Below are positions 19,001-26,755 of a DNA stretch of 64,000 nucleotides, piece after piece (the stretch's first letter is position 1; each line of letters begins with the position of its first letter). This stretch comes from Cytobacillus citreus (GTDB lineage Bacteria > Bacillota > Bacilli > Bacillales > Cytobacillaceae). The notes beneath the pieces were generated by a model. That model saw only the letters and a list, made by a program, of their open reading frames with translations. It ran no database searches and had not been told where the DNA came from. The position numbers and the translations under genes are program-made. The stretch covers positions 773,497 to 837,496 of the forward strand of contig NZ_JAGYPM010000003.1 in NCBI RefSeq assembly GCF_018343665.1. Reading direction: 5' to 3'.

Positions 19001-19339
19001 ATGAATGACCAACCATTTTTCGTATCATTAATAGAAAGCTATTTCATTGCATTGGGTGTTGTTATTGGTGGATCCATCATTGGGGCGCTCGCTGCCTTTC
19101 TAACAGGAAAGCCTCCTTTAACTGAAGTAATAAGGATATCTAATTTGATTCGGATTTGGGCCATCATTGCTGCAATCGGAGGGACATTTGATACTGTTTA
19201 CAGCTTCGAGAAGGGATTCTTAGATGGGCAAACTAAGGATTTATTTAAGCAATTTTTACTAATCCTCTCTGCTCTTGGAGGTGCGCAAACTGCCGCTATG
19301 CTCATAAATTGGCTCGCTCAGGAGCAGATTTCACCATGA
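19001..19339 (+). CDS. ytrH: Sporulation membrane protein YtrH
   Basis: A 112-residue membrane protein with about three hydrophobic segments (~10-35, 47-65, 85-105) in the arrangement of YtrH. It is a mother-cell sporulation protein needed for efficient spore formation in B. subtilis. ATG start; it ends in an ATGA overlap with ytrI. Divergent from dnaE. The SigE-like promoter upstream fits mother-cell expression. Confidence 0.85.
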   Translation: MNDQPFFVSLIESYFIALGVVIGGSIIGALAAFLTGKPPLTEVIRISNLIRIWAIIAAIGGTFDTVYSFEKGFLDGQTKDLFKQFLLILSALGGAQTAAMLINWLAQEQISP

Positions 19340-19836
19340 GGATTCCTCCATATTACCGTCGGCCTTCCTGGCAGCGATTTTTAGCTGGAGCAGCAATCGG
19401 AGGTATTATAAGCTGGACTGTTTTTTTGTTTATTTTCGGTGAATGGCAGGAGAAATATAGTCACCTGATTAAAATGCAAGCTGAAGAAATATATGATCTT
19501 AAAGAAGATAAAAAAATTTGGCAGGAAGAATTTAAAGAGCTTAATAAAAAGAATCGTGAGAAGTTAACCGTTCAAGATATAAAAATAAAGATTAAAAACA
19601 GTGAAAAATATAAATTGGACTCCTACAGCGTTTTTGAAATTGAACATCAAATTCAAGAAGACATCAACATGATGAGGGCTAAAGATATTGAAACTGTTGA
19701 TAAAAGCAGTGATTTAATAGAAAAGATAATCGAGAATAAGGTCTTTAAGGTAAATGATAAACGTTACAGTCTTGAGGTAAAAAAAATGGTCATTTATACA
19801 ACTTTATCGATTCAATTGGAAATTAAACTAGAATAA
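19336..19836 (+). CDS. ytrI: Sporulation protein YtrI
   Basis: A 166-residue protein with one N-terminal membrane helix (~14-35: 'FLAGAAIGGIISWTVFLFIFG'), then a lysine- and glutamate-rich predicted coiled coil (~42-90) and a compact C-terminal domain. It is the partner of YtrH in sporulation. I place the start at ATG 19336, which overlaps the ytrH stop (ATGA) and has AGGAG 10 nt upstream. An upstream in-frame start would add nine residues. Confidence 0.85.
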   Translation: MRIPPYYRRPSWQRFLAGAAIGGIISWTVFLFIFGEWQEKYSHLIKMQAEEIYDLKEDKKIWQEEFKELNKKNREKLTVQDIKIKIKNSEKYKLDSYSVFEIEHQIQEDINMMRAKDIETVDKSSDLIEKIIENKVFKVNDKRYSLEVKKMVIYTTLSIQLEIKLE

Positions 19837-19848
19837 AAATAGAAACTA

Positions 19849-19870
19849 TGCCCGGCGTTGCTGCCGGGCA
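19849..19870. terminator. Bidirectional terminator, ytrI / nrnA
   Basis: TGCCCGGC pairs with GCCGGGCA across a 6-nt loop. U-tract on the plus strand (ATTTTTATTTTTT); A/T-rich on the other side, serving the convergent nrnA. Confidence 0.9.
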
Positions 19871-19874
19871 ATTT

Positions 19875-20810
19875 TTATTTTTTACAAGCTTCTTCTAAAT
19901 CCTTTATGACTAATCCCATATCATCCCAAGAATAGATGGAAGCTCCTGCAGCGAGCGGATGACCGCCGCCTCGATATTTTCTAGCAATTTCATTGATAAT
20001 TGGGCCTTTAGAACGGAGCCGAACCCTTATCTGATCTTCTTCCTCAATAAAGAAAACCCAAGCTTTAATCCCTTTAATATTTCCTAATGTTCCGACAAGA
20101 AGGGATGCTTCAGATGCACTAACTTGAAATTCCTCCAATAATTCCTTCCTTAAAACCATCGCGACGGCACCGTTTTCTTTCGTTTCAAAGTTTTGGAGTA
20201 CATAGCCATTTAATTTAATAACATTCGGTGATAGCTCATACATTTTGTCAAATAACTCTGGGCGAGAAAAATCATAATGAATAAGCTCTCCTGCATAAGC
20301 AAATGTTTTATCTGACGTGCTTGGAAAAAGGAATCTGCCTGTATCCCCAACAATTCCTGCAAATAATAGTCTGGCTGCTTCATTTGACATTTTTAAACCT
20401 CTATCTTTTCCAGCTAGATAAAATTCATATATCATTTCGCTGACAGAGCTGGCATCCGTATCAACCCACATTATGTCCCCATAAGGGTCTACATTTGGAT
20501 GATGGTCAATTTTTATTAACTTATCACCTAGATGATAACGATCATCACAGATCCTTTCAGCATTTGCGGTATCACAAACAATGACCAAAGCCCCTTTATA
20601 AGTCTCATTGGGAATTTGGTCAAGTCTTCGAAGATAATGTAATGTTTCTTCCTCCTTCCCAACCGTGTATATATTTTTTTCCGGAAATGATGCTTTAAGG
20701 ATTTCGGCTAGCCCTCCTTGAGAGCCATAAGCATCTGGATCTGGCCGCACATGTCTATGAATAATGATTGTTTCATATTCTTTTATCACTTCTAAAATAT
20801 GTTCTTTCAT
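19875..20810 (-). CDS. nrnA: DHH-family nanoRNase / pAp phosphatase NrnA
   Basis: A 311-residue bifunctional oligoribonuclease (degrades 2-5 nt RNA) and 3'-phosphoadenosine-5'-phosphate phosphatase. Mn-binding motifs of the DHH fold: 'HRHVRPDPDAYGS' (~20-32), 'VICDTAN', the signature 'IDHHPN' and 'GIVGDTGRF'; DHHA1 C-terminus with 'RGGGHPLAAGASI'. The start at ATG 20810 (MKEHILEV) has an AGGAGC ribosome site and gives the normal size; the longer frame upstream encodes 26 hydrophobic residues without family support. Confidence 0.93.
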   Translation of the reverse strand: MKEHILEVIKEYETIIIHRHVRPDPDAYGSQGGLAEILKASFPEKNIYTVGKEEETLHYLRRLDQIPNETYKGALVIVCDTANAERICDDRYHLGDKLIKIDHHPNVDPYGDIMWVDTDASSVSEMIYEFYLAGKDRGLKMSNEAARLLFAGIVGDTGRFLFPSTSDKTFAYAGELIHYDFSRPELFDKMYELSPNVIKLNGYVLQNFETKENGAVAMVLRKELLEEFQVSASEASLLVGTLGNIKGIKAWVFFIEEEDQIRVRLRSKGPIINEIARKYRGGGHPLAAGASIYSWDDMGLVIKDLEEACKK

Positions 20811-20947
20811 TGTTTGCTCCTTTATCATCGAGAATTTTTTTATTACATAATACATGAATAAAAAAAGTAAATGAACAAGTAATGGCATTTTCTCGAATTA
20901 ACCGTTAAAATAAAATCAAAGTGCCGAATCATGGAGGTTATTCTATT

Positions 20948-21244
20948 ATGCCAGTGTTAGTTATTTTAATCACGATTTCATTTTCATTTTATCTATACTA
21001 CAAAGTAAAATATGTACGCTGTAAACGACGTCCTGCAGAAAGAAAATGGATTTCTTCTAAATCCAGCATTGCTCTAGGAGTTTTTGTAGCCCTTTTTGGA
21101 ATTAATCAGCTATTTTTAAATGGTGACACTATTACTTATATAGTAGCTGGGATTTTCATCCTTTTAGGAAGCTTTTCAATATATGGAGGCATTAAAAGCT
21201 ATAAATTTTATTTACCGCTTGCAGCTCAAGAAGCTAGAGAATAA
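20948..21244 (+). CDS. ytpI: Small membrane protein YtpI
   Basis: A 98-residue protein with three hydrophobic segments (~1-20, 40-60, 63-83) and a short basic loop with two Cys-Arg pairs after the first helix, matching the YtpI family. Function unknown. ATG 20948 has GGAGG 10 nt upstream, better than the GTG nine codons earlier. Convergent with ytoI across a strong hairpin. Confidence 0.8.
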   Translation: MPVLVILITISFSFYLYYKVKYVRCKRRPAERKWISSKSSIALGVFVALFGINQLFLNGDTITYIVAGIFILLGSFSIYGGIKSYKFYLPLAAQEARE

Positions 21245-21253
21245 TATGTTTTA

Positions 21254-21277
21254 AAGCCGTTCCTAAGGGAACGGCTT
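21254..21277. terminator. Bidirectional terminator, ytpI / ytoI
   Basis: AAGCCGTTCC pairs perfectly with GGAACGGCTT over a 4-nt loop, overlapping the last bases of ytoI. Confidence 0.88.
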
Positions 21278-22601
21278 ATCTTTCAATCAATTGACACATC
21301 ATCATAGCCTTACCTACTAGGATACCTTCGTTATATACTTCTACATCCACTTTTCCGAATTTTCGGCCAACTTCTAGCACTCGCGGATATATTTCAAGCA
21401 TGCTTTCAATTTGTACTGGTTTTAGGAAATAGATTGTCATGTTCTCTACTACAAGATCTCCCTTTTTATAATTTCTTAATACTCTATTGGCTGCTTCAGA
21501 TACGATCGTTGTAAAAACGCCATACGAGATTGTACCAAGATGATTTGTCATTTGTGGTGTCACTTCACAACGATACACATCATCACCTTTTGTTTTCCCT
21601 CTAGTTAATACAAGCTGATTTGTCACAATGTCATCAATGGTTTCACCTACTTGAGGCTGCCGTTGAATCATTTGCAATGCTTTTAACACATCTTGTCTAC
21701 TGATAATCCCTTCTAGTCTATTAGAATCATCAACTACAGGCAGTACTTCAATCCCTTCCCATACCATCATATGGGAGGACGATGCCACACTTGTCTTTTT
21801 TCCTACTGTCATTGGATTTTTTGTCATGAGCTTATCAATTGGGGTTTCGTGATCATGACCCATAATATCTTTAGATGTTATCATGCCGCATACCTTTAAA
21901 TTTTTATCAACAACAGGAAAGCGGCTATGTTTTGTTTCACTATTATATTGAAGCCAATCTGAAACCTTTTCAGTTGTTTTGACATACACCGTATTTTCAA
22001 GAGGGGTTAAAATATCCTCAACAAGAATGATTTCCTTTTTGATAAGCTGGTCATAAATCGCACGGTTAATCATCGTAGCTACTGTAAACGTATCATAGCT
22101 GCTAGAAATGATAGGCAGCTGCAGTTGATCCGCTAGTTTTTTTACATGATCATCCGTATCAAATCCACCCGTAATAAGAACTGCTGCCCCCGCTTTAAGA
22201 GCAAGTTCGTGTGCACGAGTTCGGTTCCCGACTATGAGAAGACTTCCAGCATCTGTATACCGCATCATGGCTTCAAGCTTCATGGCACCGATTACAAATT
22301 TATTCAGTGTTTTATGCAAGCCATCTCTCCCACCCAGCACTTGCCCATCGACAATATTTACCACTTCAGCAAAAGTAAGCTTTTCAATATTTTCTTTCTT
22401 TTTACGTTCAATTCTAATCGTACCTACTCGTTCAATCGTACTGACGTATCCCTTATTTTCTGCATCCTTAATAGCTCTATAGGCAGTACCTTCGCTTACA
22501 GTCATTGCCTTGGCGATTTGTCTTACTGAAATTTTTTCTCCTACAGGCAGTTCATCGATATATTGCAATATTTGTTCATGCTTAGTAGCCAAGACGTTCA
22601 C
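21276..22601 (-). CDS. ytoI: CBS/DRTGG/hotdog regulator YtoI
   Basis: A 441-residue multi-domain protein. An N-terminal winged helix (~1-65, 'KISVRQIAKAMTVSEGTAYRAIKDAENKGYV') is followed by a DRTGG domain (~75-185), a pair of CBS nucleotide-binding modules (~195-310; 'HSRFPVVDKNLKVCGMITSKDI', 'VLPVVDDSNRLEGIISRQDVL') and a C-terminal hotdog thioesterase-like domain (~330-441). Predicted to sense an adenosine nucleotide and bind DNA; its regulon is unknown. ATG start. Monocistronic. Confidence 0.85.
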   Translation of the reverse strand: MNVLATKHEQILQYIDELPVGEKISVRQIAKAMTVSEGTAYRAIKDAENKGYVSTIERVGTIRIERKKKENIEKLTFAEVVNIVDGQVLGGRDGLHKTLNKFVIGAMKLEAMMRYTDAGSLLIVGNRTRAHELALKAGAAVLITGGFDTDDHVKKLADQLQLPIISSSYDTFTVATMINRAIYDQLIKKEIILVEDILTPLENTVYVKTTEKVSDWLQYNSETKHSRFPVVDKNLKVCGMITSKDIMGHDHETPIDKLMTKNPMTVGKKTSVASSSHMMVWEGIEVLPVVDDSNRLEGIISRQDVLKALQMIQRQPQVGETIDDIVTNQLVLTRGKTKGDDVYRCEVTPQMTNHLGTISYGVFTTIVSEAANRVLRNYKKGDLVVENMTIYFLKPVQIESMLEIYPRVLEVGRKFGKVDVEVYNEGILVGKAMMMCQLIER

Positions 22602-22690
22602 CCTTTTTCTATAATTCCTTTATCTTCATTATAAGGTTATAAACGCCTTAATATCAATTCGGTGCATGAATCGTCTTAAATATTCTACAT

Positions 22691-22936
22691 TTACCGATAG
22701 AAGGATCTTGCTCTTTTTCTCTCATTAATCGCTTGCGACCTTGTACTTGTCATGGTTTTCTTTGGAGAATAAAGCAGTGCGGTTAAATTCCCAGCTATCA
22801 CAATAAGTGCAAATACAAGCCAAGATATCGCAAATATCCCTTCCAATCCTTCACTAAATACATCGAGCCTTGGCATTGCAAAATAAAGCAGTGCACCACA
22901 GACGAGTAAACATAGTAAATATCTATTTTTTTTCAC
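22691..22936 (-). CDS. Small two-helix membrane protein
   Basis: An 81-residue protein that starts at GTG 22936 behind a GGGAGG ribosome site. Two membrane helices (~6-23 and ~33-56) are followed by a basic tail ('KKTMTSTRSQAINERKRARSFYR'), so the C-terminus probably faces the cytoplasm. I do not recognise the family. It is transcribed away from ytkL in the same direction. Confidence 0.6.
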   Translation of the reverse strand: MKKNRYLLCLLVCGALLYFAMPRLDVFSEGLEGIFAISWLVFALIVIAGNLTALLYSPKKTMTSTRSQAINERKRARSFYR

Positions 22937-23022
22937 CAAGATCCCTCCCGCGTTTCTCTTATTTCATTTATATGTATGCGGACAGACAATAGAAAATGAT
23001 TTCTACCCAATGAATATGAATA

Positions 23023-23053
23023 AAAGCGCAGCCACTGTGGGAAGCTGCGCTTT
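23023..23053 (-). terminator. Terminator after ytkL
   Basis: AAAGCGCAGC pairs with GCTGCGCTTT over an 11-nt loop just past the ytkL stop; the U-tract is short. Confidence 0.65.
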
Positions 23054-23056
23054 GGA

Positions 23057-23737
23057 TTATATTTGTATGAACTCTCCCGCCTCAAGAACATGGCCAACAC
23101 CAGTATCAAGCATCTCAACAAATTTATGTGGGTCCTGCTTAATGGGTGGGAATGTATTATAATGAATGGGAACGATCCGTTTTGCGCATAACAGCTTAGC
23201 AGCATATGCAGCATCTTCTGGTCCCATTGTGAAATTATCACCAATCGGCAAAAACGCAAGATCAATAGGATGGCGATCTCCAATTAATTTCATATCAGAA
23301 AATAGGCCTGTATCACCAGCATGGTAGATGGTCTTATCCTCCAAAGTGATAAGAACTCCTGCAGGCATACCTAAATAGATAATTTGTTTGTTCTCATTAA
23401 CTAATCCTGTTCCGTGAAAAGCAGGAGTTAACTTTACCTTCCCAAAATCAAACTGGTAAGCCCCTCCAATACTCATTCCATGTGTACGGACATCCTGCCA
23501 GCTTAAGTATGTGGCTAATTCAAAGTTGGAAATTACAAGTGCATTGTGTTTTTTCGCAAGTTCCACTGTATCCCCAAGATGGTCTCCATGACCATGAGTA
23601 ACAATAATGACATCAGGCTTCACATCATCAACCTTTACATCCGTTAAAGTATTTCCAGTAATGAATGGATCAATTAGAATGGTCTTTCCTTGGGACTCAA
23701 TTTTTACAAATGAATGACCATGATAGAATACTTTCAT
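23057..23737 (-). CDS. ytkL: Metal-dependent hydrolase YtkL (metallo-beta-lactamase fold)
   Basis: A 226-residue member of the UPF0173 metallo-beta-lactamase group. Metal motif H48-x-H50-x-D52-H53 ('[10 protein letters not shown]'), then '[11 protein letters not shown]' (Asp bridging ligand) and the C-terminal His in '[10 protein letters not shown]'. The substrate is unknown; a cytoplasmic hydrolase. ATG start with an AAGGGGG ribosome site. Divergent from the following prolidase gene. Confidence 0.88.
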   Translation of the reverse strand: MKVFYHGHSFVKIESQGKTILIDPFITGNTLTDVKVDDVKPDVIIVTHGHGDHLGDTVELAKKHNALVISNFELATYLSWQDVRTHGMSIGGAYQFDFGKVKLTPAFHGTGLVNENKQIIYLGMPAGVLITLEDKTIYHAGDTGLFSDMKLIGDRHPIDLAFLPIGDNFTMGPEDAAYAAKLLCAKRIVPIHYNTFPPIKQDPHKFVEMLDTGVGHVLEAGEFIQI

Positions 23738-23898
23738 TTCAATTCCCCCTTCAGCTAATCATTATGTAGAATAGTTCAACGAAAGAATAATTTTTCCTTC
23801 TTCCTACTCACTTATACCATTTTTCACATTGTTCTAAAAGTTTACATTTGCTCATTTCATTGCTAATCTTTTTATATGAATATATAGGAGGTCCTATC

Positions 23899-24996
23899 AT
23901 GAATACTAGATTGAGAAAGTTATCCGAGTGGATGAAGGAAAATGATGTACAATTTTGCTTTGTATCATCGCCTGAAAATGTTTTTTATCTAAGTGGTTTT
24001 TTAAGTGATCCTCATGAGCGACTTCTTGGTATAGCTGTTTTTCAAGAGGAAGAACCCTTCCTTGTTTGCCCTGCATTAGATAAGACTGATGCAAAAAATG
24101 CAGGCTGGAACAACGAAATTATCAGCTACACAGACATTGAAAACCCGTGGGAATTTATCCATAAAGAGATTGATAAACGATTGAAAAAGATTGAGAGAAT
24201 TGCTGTTGAAAAAGAGCATATGAATGTTGAAAGATATGAAGTGCTTTCGCAAATGTTTAATGGAGTACAATTTATTTCAGCTGAAGAAAAATTAAGAAAG
24301 CTGCGCATGGTAAAGGATGAAAAGGAGCTAAGCATTATTCGCGAGGCTTGTGCATTAGCTGATTTTGCCATTGAAACTGGTTGTGCTGAAATAAAAGAAG
24401 GAAAAACAGAGCTTGAAGTTCTAGCTGCTGTCGAACTCGCTTTAAAGAAAAAAGGCGTTCGTGAAATGTCATTCTCTACTATGGTACTTACAGGAGCGAA
24501 TGGTGCTTCTCCGCACGGTAATCCCGGAATGACAAAAATCAAAAAAGGCGACCTGGTTCTATTTGATTTAGGTGTTATCGTTGATGGGTATTGCTCTGAC
24601 ATTACGAGAACGGTTGCCTATGGAGACATTGATGATAAACAAAAAGAAATTTACGATACCGTTTTAAAGGCCCAGTTGGCTGCTGTTGAAGCATGTAAAC
24701 CAGGTGTCTCATGTTCTGAAATTGACCTAACTGCTAGAAACATAATTGCAGGAGCTGGATACGGAGAATACTTCCCTCATCGTTTAGGTCATGGACTAGG
24801 CATTAGTGTACATGAGTTTCCTTCATTAACCGAAACAAATCCTCTATTGCTTGAAGAGGGTATGGTTTTTACAATTGAGCCTGGGATTTATGTACCTGAT
24901 GTAGCAGGTGTTCGAATCGAGGATGATTTAGTGGTCACAGCAAACGGGGTTGAAATCTTGACAAAATTCCCGAAAGAGCTGCAAATTATTAAATAA
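23899..24996 (+). CDS. M24 family Xaa-Pro peptidase
   Basis: A 365-residue pita-bread metallopeptidase with an N-terminal creatinase-like domain (~1-130) and a C-terminal catalytic domain. Dinuclear metal ligands are visible: 'LFDLGVIVDGYCSDITRT' (two Asp), 'HRLGHGLGISVHE' (His), 'TIEPGIYVP' (Glu) and 'VRIEDD' (Glu). Probably cleaves Xaa-Pro dipeptides (prolidase) or N-terminal Xaa-Pro bonds, and resembles B. subtilis YkvY/YqhT. The ATG at 23899 follows AGGAGG by 7 nt; the longer frame upstream is rejected. Confidence 0.88.
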   Translation: MNTRLRKLSEWMKENDVQFCFVSSPENVFYLSGFLSDPHERLLGIAVFQEEEPFLVCPALDKTDAKNAGWNNEIISYTDIENPWEFIHKEIDKRLKKIERIAVEKEHMNVERYEVLSQMFNGVQFISAEEKLRKLRMVKDEKELSIIREACALADFAIETGCAEIKEGKTELEVLAAVELALKKKGVREMSFSTMVLTGANGASPHGNPGMTKIKKGDLVLFDLGVIVDGYCSDITRTVAYGDIDDKQKEIYDTVLKAQLAAVEACKPGVSCSEIDLTARNIIAGAGYGEYFPHRLGHGLGISVHEFPSLTETNPLLLEEGMVFTIEPGIYVPDVAGVRIEDDLVVTANGVEILTKFPKELQIIK

Positions 24997-24999
24997 ATA

Positions 25000-25181
25000 G
25001 AAAAGCGGAAGCGCCTTGGTCACCCTAAGGCATAGCACAAGACGAGCCTCACGGAAAGGTGTTCTTTACCTTTCTGGGAGGCTTGGCTTGTGACCTCGAG
25101 GTCGACAAAAACGCGACGTCCTTGTCGCATTGTCGACACTAGTACGTCCTGTACGTCGGGGGTAGGAGCTGGAGCAAGACA
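25000..25181 (+). repeat. Repeat A, copy 2, carrying a nested cassette
   Basis: Matches copy 1 (71-192) from GAAAAGCGGAAGCGCC to the GGAGCTGGAGCAAGACA end, with a 57-bp insertion (25101-25157) inside the CTCGAGGGGG stretch. The insert has mini-hairpins GCGACGTCCTTGTCGC (25113-25128) and GTACGTCCTGTAC (25142-25154), homologous in design to those of 10967-11024. The whole element lies in the 3' untranslated region of the prolidase gene, before its terminator. Confidence 0.85.
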
Positions 25182-25187
25182 TATAGT

Positions 25188-25223
25188 AAGAAGCTGTCAA
25201 TTTAGCATGACAGCTTCTTTTTT
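25188..25223 (+). terminator. Terminator after prolidase gene
   Basis: AAGAAGCTGTCA pairs with TGACAGCTTCTT, followed by a T-run. It also faces the convergent 58-residue gene. Confidence 0.9.
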
Positions 25224-25225
25224 AC

Positions 25226-25402
25226 TTAAAACTGTTGATTTTCTCCTTCAACAGGAGCATCATTTGAATCGAGATCAAAATTAGCATTTGATTGGTCGAT
25301 TACGCCGCTATTATAAACATCCATAATTTGATCTGATACCTGGTTCATTCCTTCCTCATTAAGAAATAGATTTGATTGCTTTTTAGGATCACGTTTTTCC
25401 AT
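25226..25402 (-). CDS. Small acidic hydrophilic protein (58 aa)
   Basis: An open frame of 58 codons: starts MEKRDPKKQSNLFLNEEGMN and ends DDAPVEGENQQF-like (residues 47-58: NDAPVEGENQQF). ATG start with a strong AAGGAG ribosome site ten bases upstream, and a stop just before the shared hairpin 25188-25223. Rich in Asn, Asp, Gln and Glu, without hydrophobic segments, reminiscent of small spore or stress proteins. I do not recognise a family. It is divergent from the universal stress protein gene. Confidence 0.65.
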   Translation of the reverse strand: MEKRDPKKQSNLFLNEEGMNQVSDQIMDVYNSGVIDQSNANFDLDSNDAPVEGENQQF

Positions 25403-25512
25403 CGCTAGACAGCTCCTTTTTATTATTTTTTCTCACTACTTTATTGTTCGATAATTTGCTACAGATATACACATTTTGGTATTGTATAATTAAGGTAAAG
25501 GAGGAGATATCT

Positions 25513-25965
25513 ATGGGAATGAAATATTCAAACATTTTAGTAGCTGTAGATGGTTCAACTGAAGCAGAATGGGCTTTTAAAAAATCAATAGAAGTGGCTA
25601 AAAGAAATGATGCACGAATCACAATAGCACATATTATTGACACTCGTACTTTTGCAACTGTGGAAGCTTACGACCGAACAATCGCGGAAAGAGCTGATAT
25701 GTTCGCAAGAGAATTAATGGAGAAATACAAAAATGAAGCATTGGAAGCAGGCGTTTCTAATGTTGAGTATGTAATCGATTACGGCTCACCTAAAATTAGA
25801 ATTCCAAAGGACATCGCCAAAAAGCATTCCGTAGACTTGATTATTTGTGGAGCTACAGGAATGAACGCAGTAGAACGATTCCTAATTGGCAGCGTATCTG
25901 AAAACATTGTCCGATATGCTCCTTGTGATGTATTGGTTATTCGTACAAATAAAGAAGATGAATAA
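25513..25965 (+). CDS. Universal stress protein (UspA family)
   Basis: A 150-residue single-domain UspA protein: 'NILVAVDGSTEAEWAFKKSIEVAKRN' at the N-terminus and the ATP-binding loop 'ICGATGMNAVERFLIGSVSENIVRYAPCDVLVIR' (G-2x-G-9x-G-[S/T] pattern) at residues ~112-145. Likely binds ATP and is induced under stress. ATG 25513 follows GGAGGAG; the longer frame upstream is rejected. A TATAAT -10 (25485-25490) precedes it, without a clear -35. Confidence 0.88.
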   Translation: MGMKYSNILVAVDGSTEAEWAFKKSIEVAKRNDARITIAHIIDTRTFATVEAYDRTIAERADMFARELMEKYKNEALEAGVSNVEYVIDYGSPKIRIPKDIAKKHSVDLIICGATGMNAVERFLIGSVSENIVRYAPCDVLVIRTNKEDE

Positions 25966-26011
25966 TTTTAAGACACTCAGTTCTTATTAATATTATTGAT
26001 TTTCAAATAGA

Positions 26012-26051
26012 AAAAATGATGCATGGAAAATATTATCCATGCATCATTTTT
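26012..26051. terminator. Bidirectional terminator, usp / NUDIX
   Basis: AAAAATGATGCATGG pairs over 15 bp with CCATGCATCATTTTT. It overlaps the last codons of the convergent NUDIX gene. Confidence 0.88.
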
Positions 26052-26667
26052 ATTTCTTTTTTGATAAGTTTAATGATGGTTTCGTAATATGATATGTCAT
26101 GTGGTACAAAGTCATTTTTATCAACATTTTTCTTTAACAAGGTATTCTCTCCAGATTTATTTATTTTGAACCCTTCGATAGTAATGACAGATTTTCCCCC
26201 TAACCAAAGCTGACAAAAATCAGTAAATTTCGCCCTTACAATTCCTGATACTTCTTCTTTTTGCAACCGAAAGTCAGCAAATGTTTTTTGACTTTTGAAT
26301 AAAAAAACATGAGCAATTTCATTATCAATTAATTCAGCTTTAATCACACTATAATCAATGATTTCTAATGAAATTAAATCAGTAAACCCAACTTCAATCC
26401 CTAGCTCTTCCTTAATTTCCCGCACTCCGTCATAAATAGTTTCATGAGCTAATAAGTGGCCAGCTGCAGTAATATCTAATAGATTTGGATGATCTTTTTT
26501 TTGCTGCTTCTTATTTGTAAGTAAACATAATCGACTCCATCCTCACGACGAACAAACCAACAATGAAAGGTTTCATGCCAAAGCCCGAGTCTATGTACTT
26601 CTTCCCGAGCAGCCACACCAATTGGCTCTCTTCTTTGATTAAAAATTTTTAGCTTTTCTTTCTCCAA
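26033..26667 (-). pseudogene. Frameshifted NUDIX hydrolase
   Basis: Two adjacent frames form one NUDIX protein. The 5' part (TTG 26667, AGGAGA ribosome site) encodes 'FNQRREPIGVAAREEVHRLGLWHETFHCWFV...YVYLQIRSSKKK'. After an 8-A run (minus strand, around 26495-26502) the frame changes, and the next frame continues 'LLDITAAGHLLAHETIYDGVREIKEELGIEVGF', carrying the NUDIX box, and runs to 26033. The box spacing is that of the isopentenyl-diphosphate-isomerase-like group. One A fewer or more relative to a functional gene would explain the break. Either a real mutation, slippage or a sequencing error in the homopolymer. Confidence 0.75.
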
Positions 26668-26755
26668 TTTCTTCTCCTACTTCCGTTTTTCTTGAAGTTG
26701 TTTACACCAAAGGCTTTTTTATCAATAGTTAACATTCACATAGCTATAAAATAAA

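Noticed and set aside
20811..20888. Hydrophobic N-terminal extension of nrnA suggesting a membrane anchor
   Set aside because: NrnA is cytosolic and starts at MKEHILEV behind AGGAGC; the extension overlaps A/T-rich spacer sequence.
24126..24602. Long antisense frame opposite the prolidase gene (158 codons)
   Set aside because: It is the mirror of a well-supported protein, lacks a ribosome site and has low-complexity Ser/Phe composition.
25090..25284. Open frame of 64 codons within repeat A2 and the following terminator
   Set aside because: It lies across palindromic repeat and terminator sequence, has no ribosome site, and its residues follow the hairpins.
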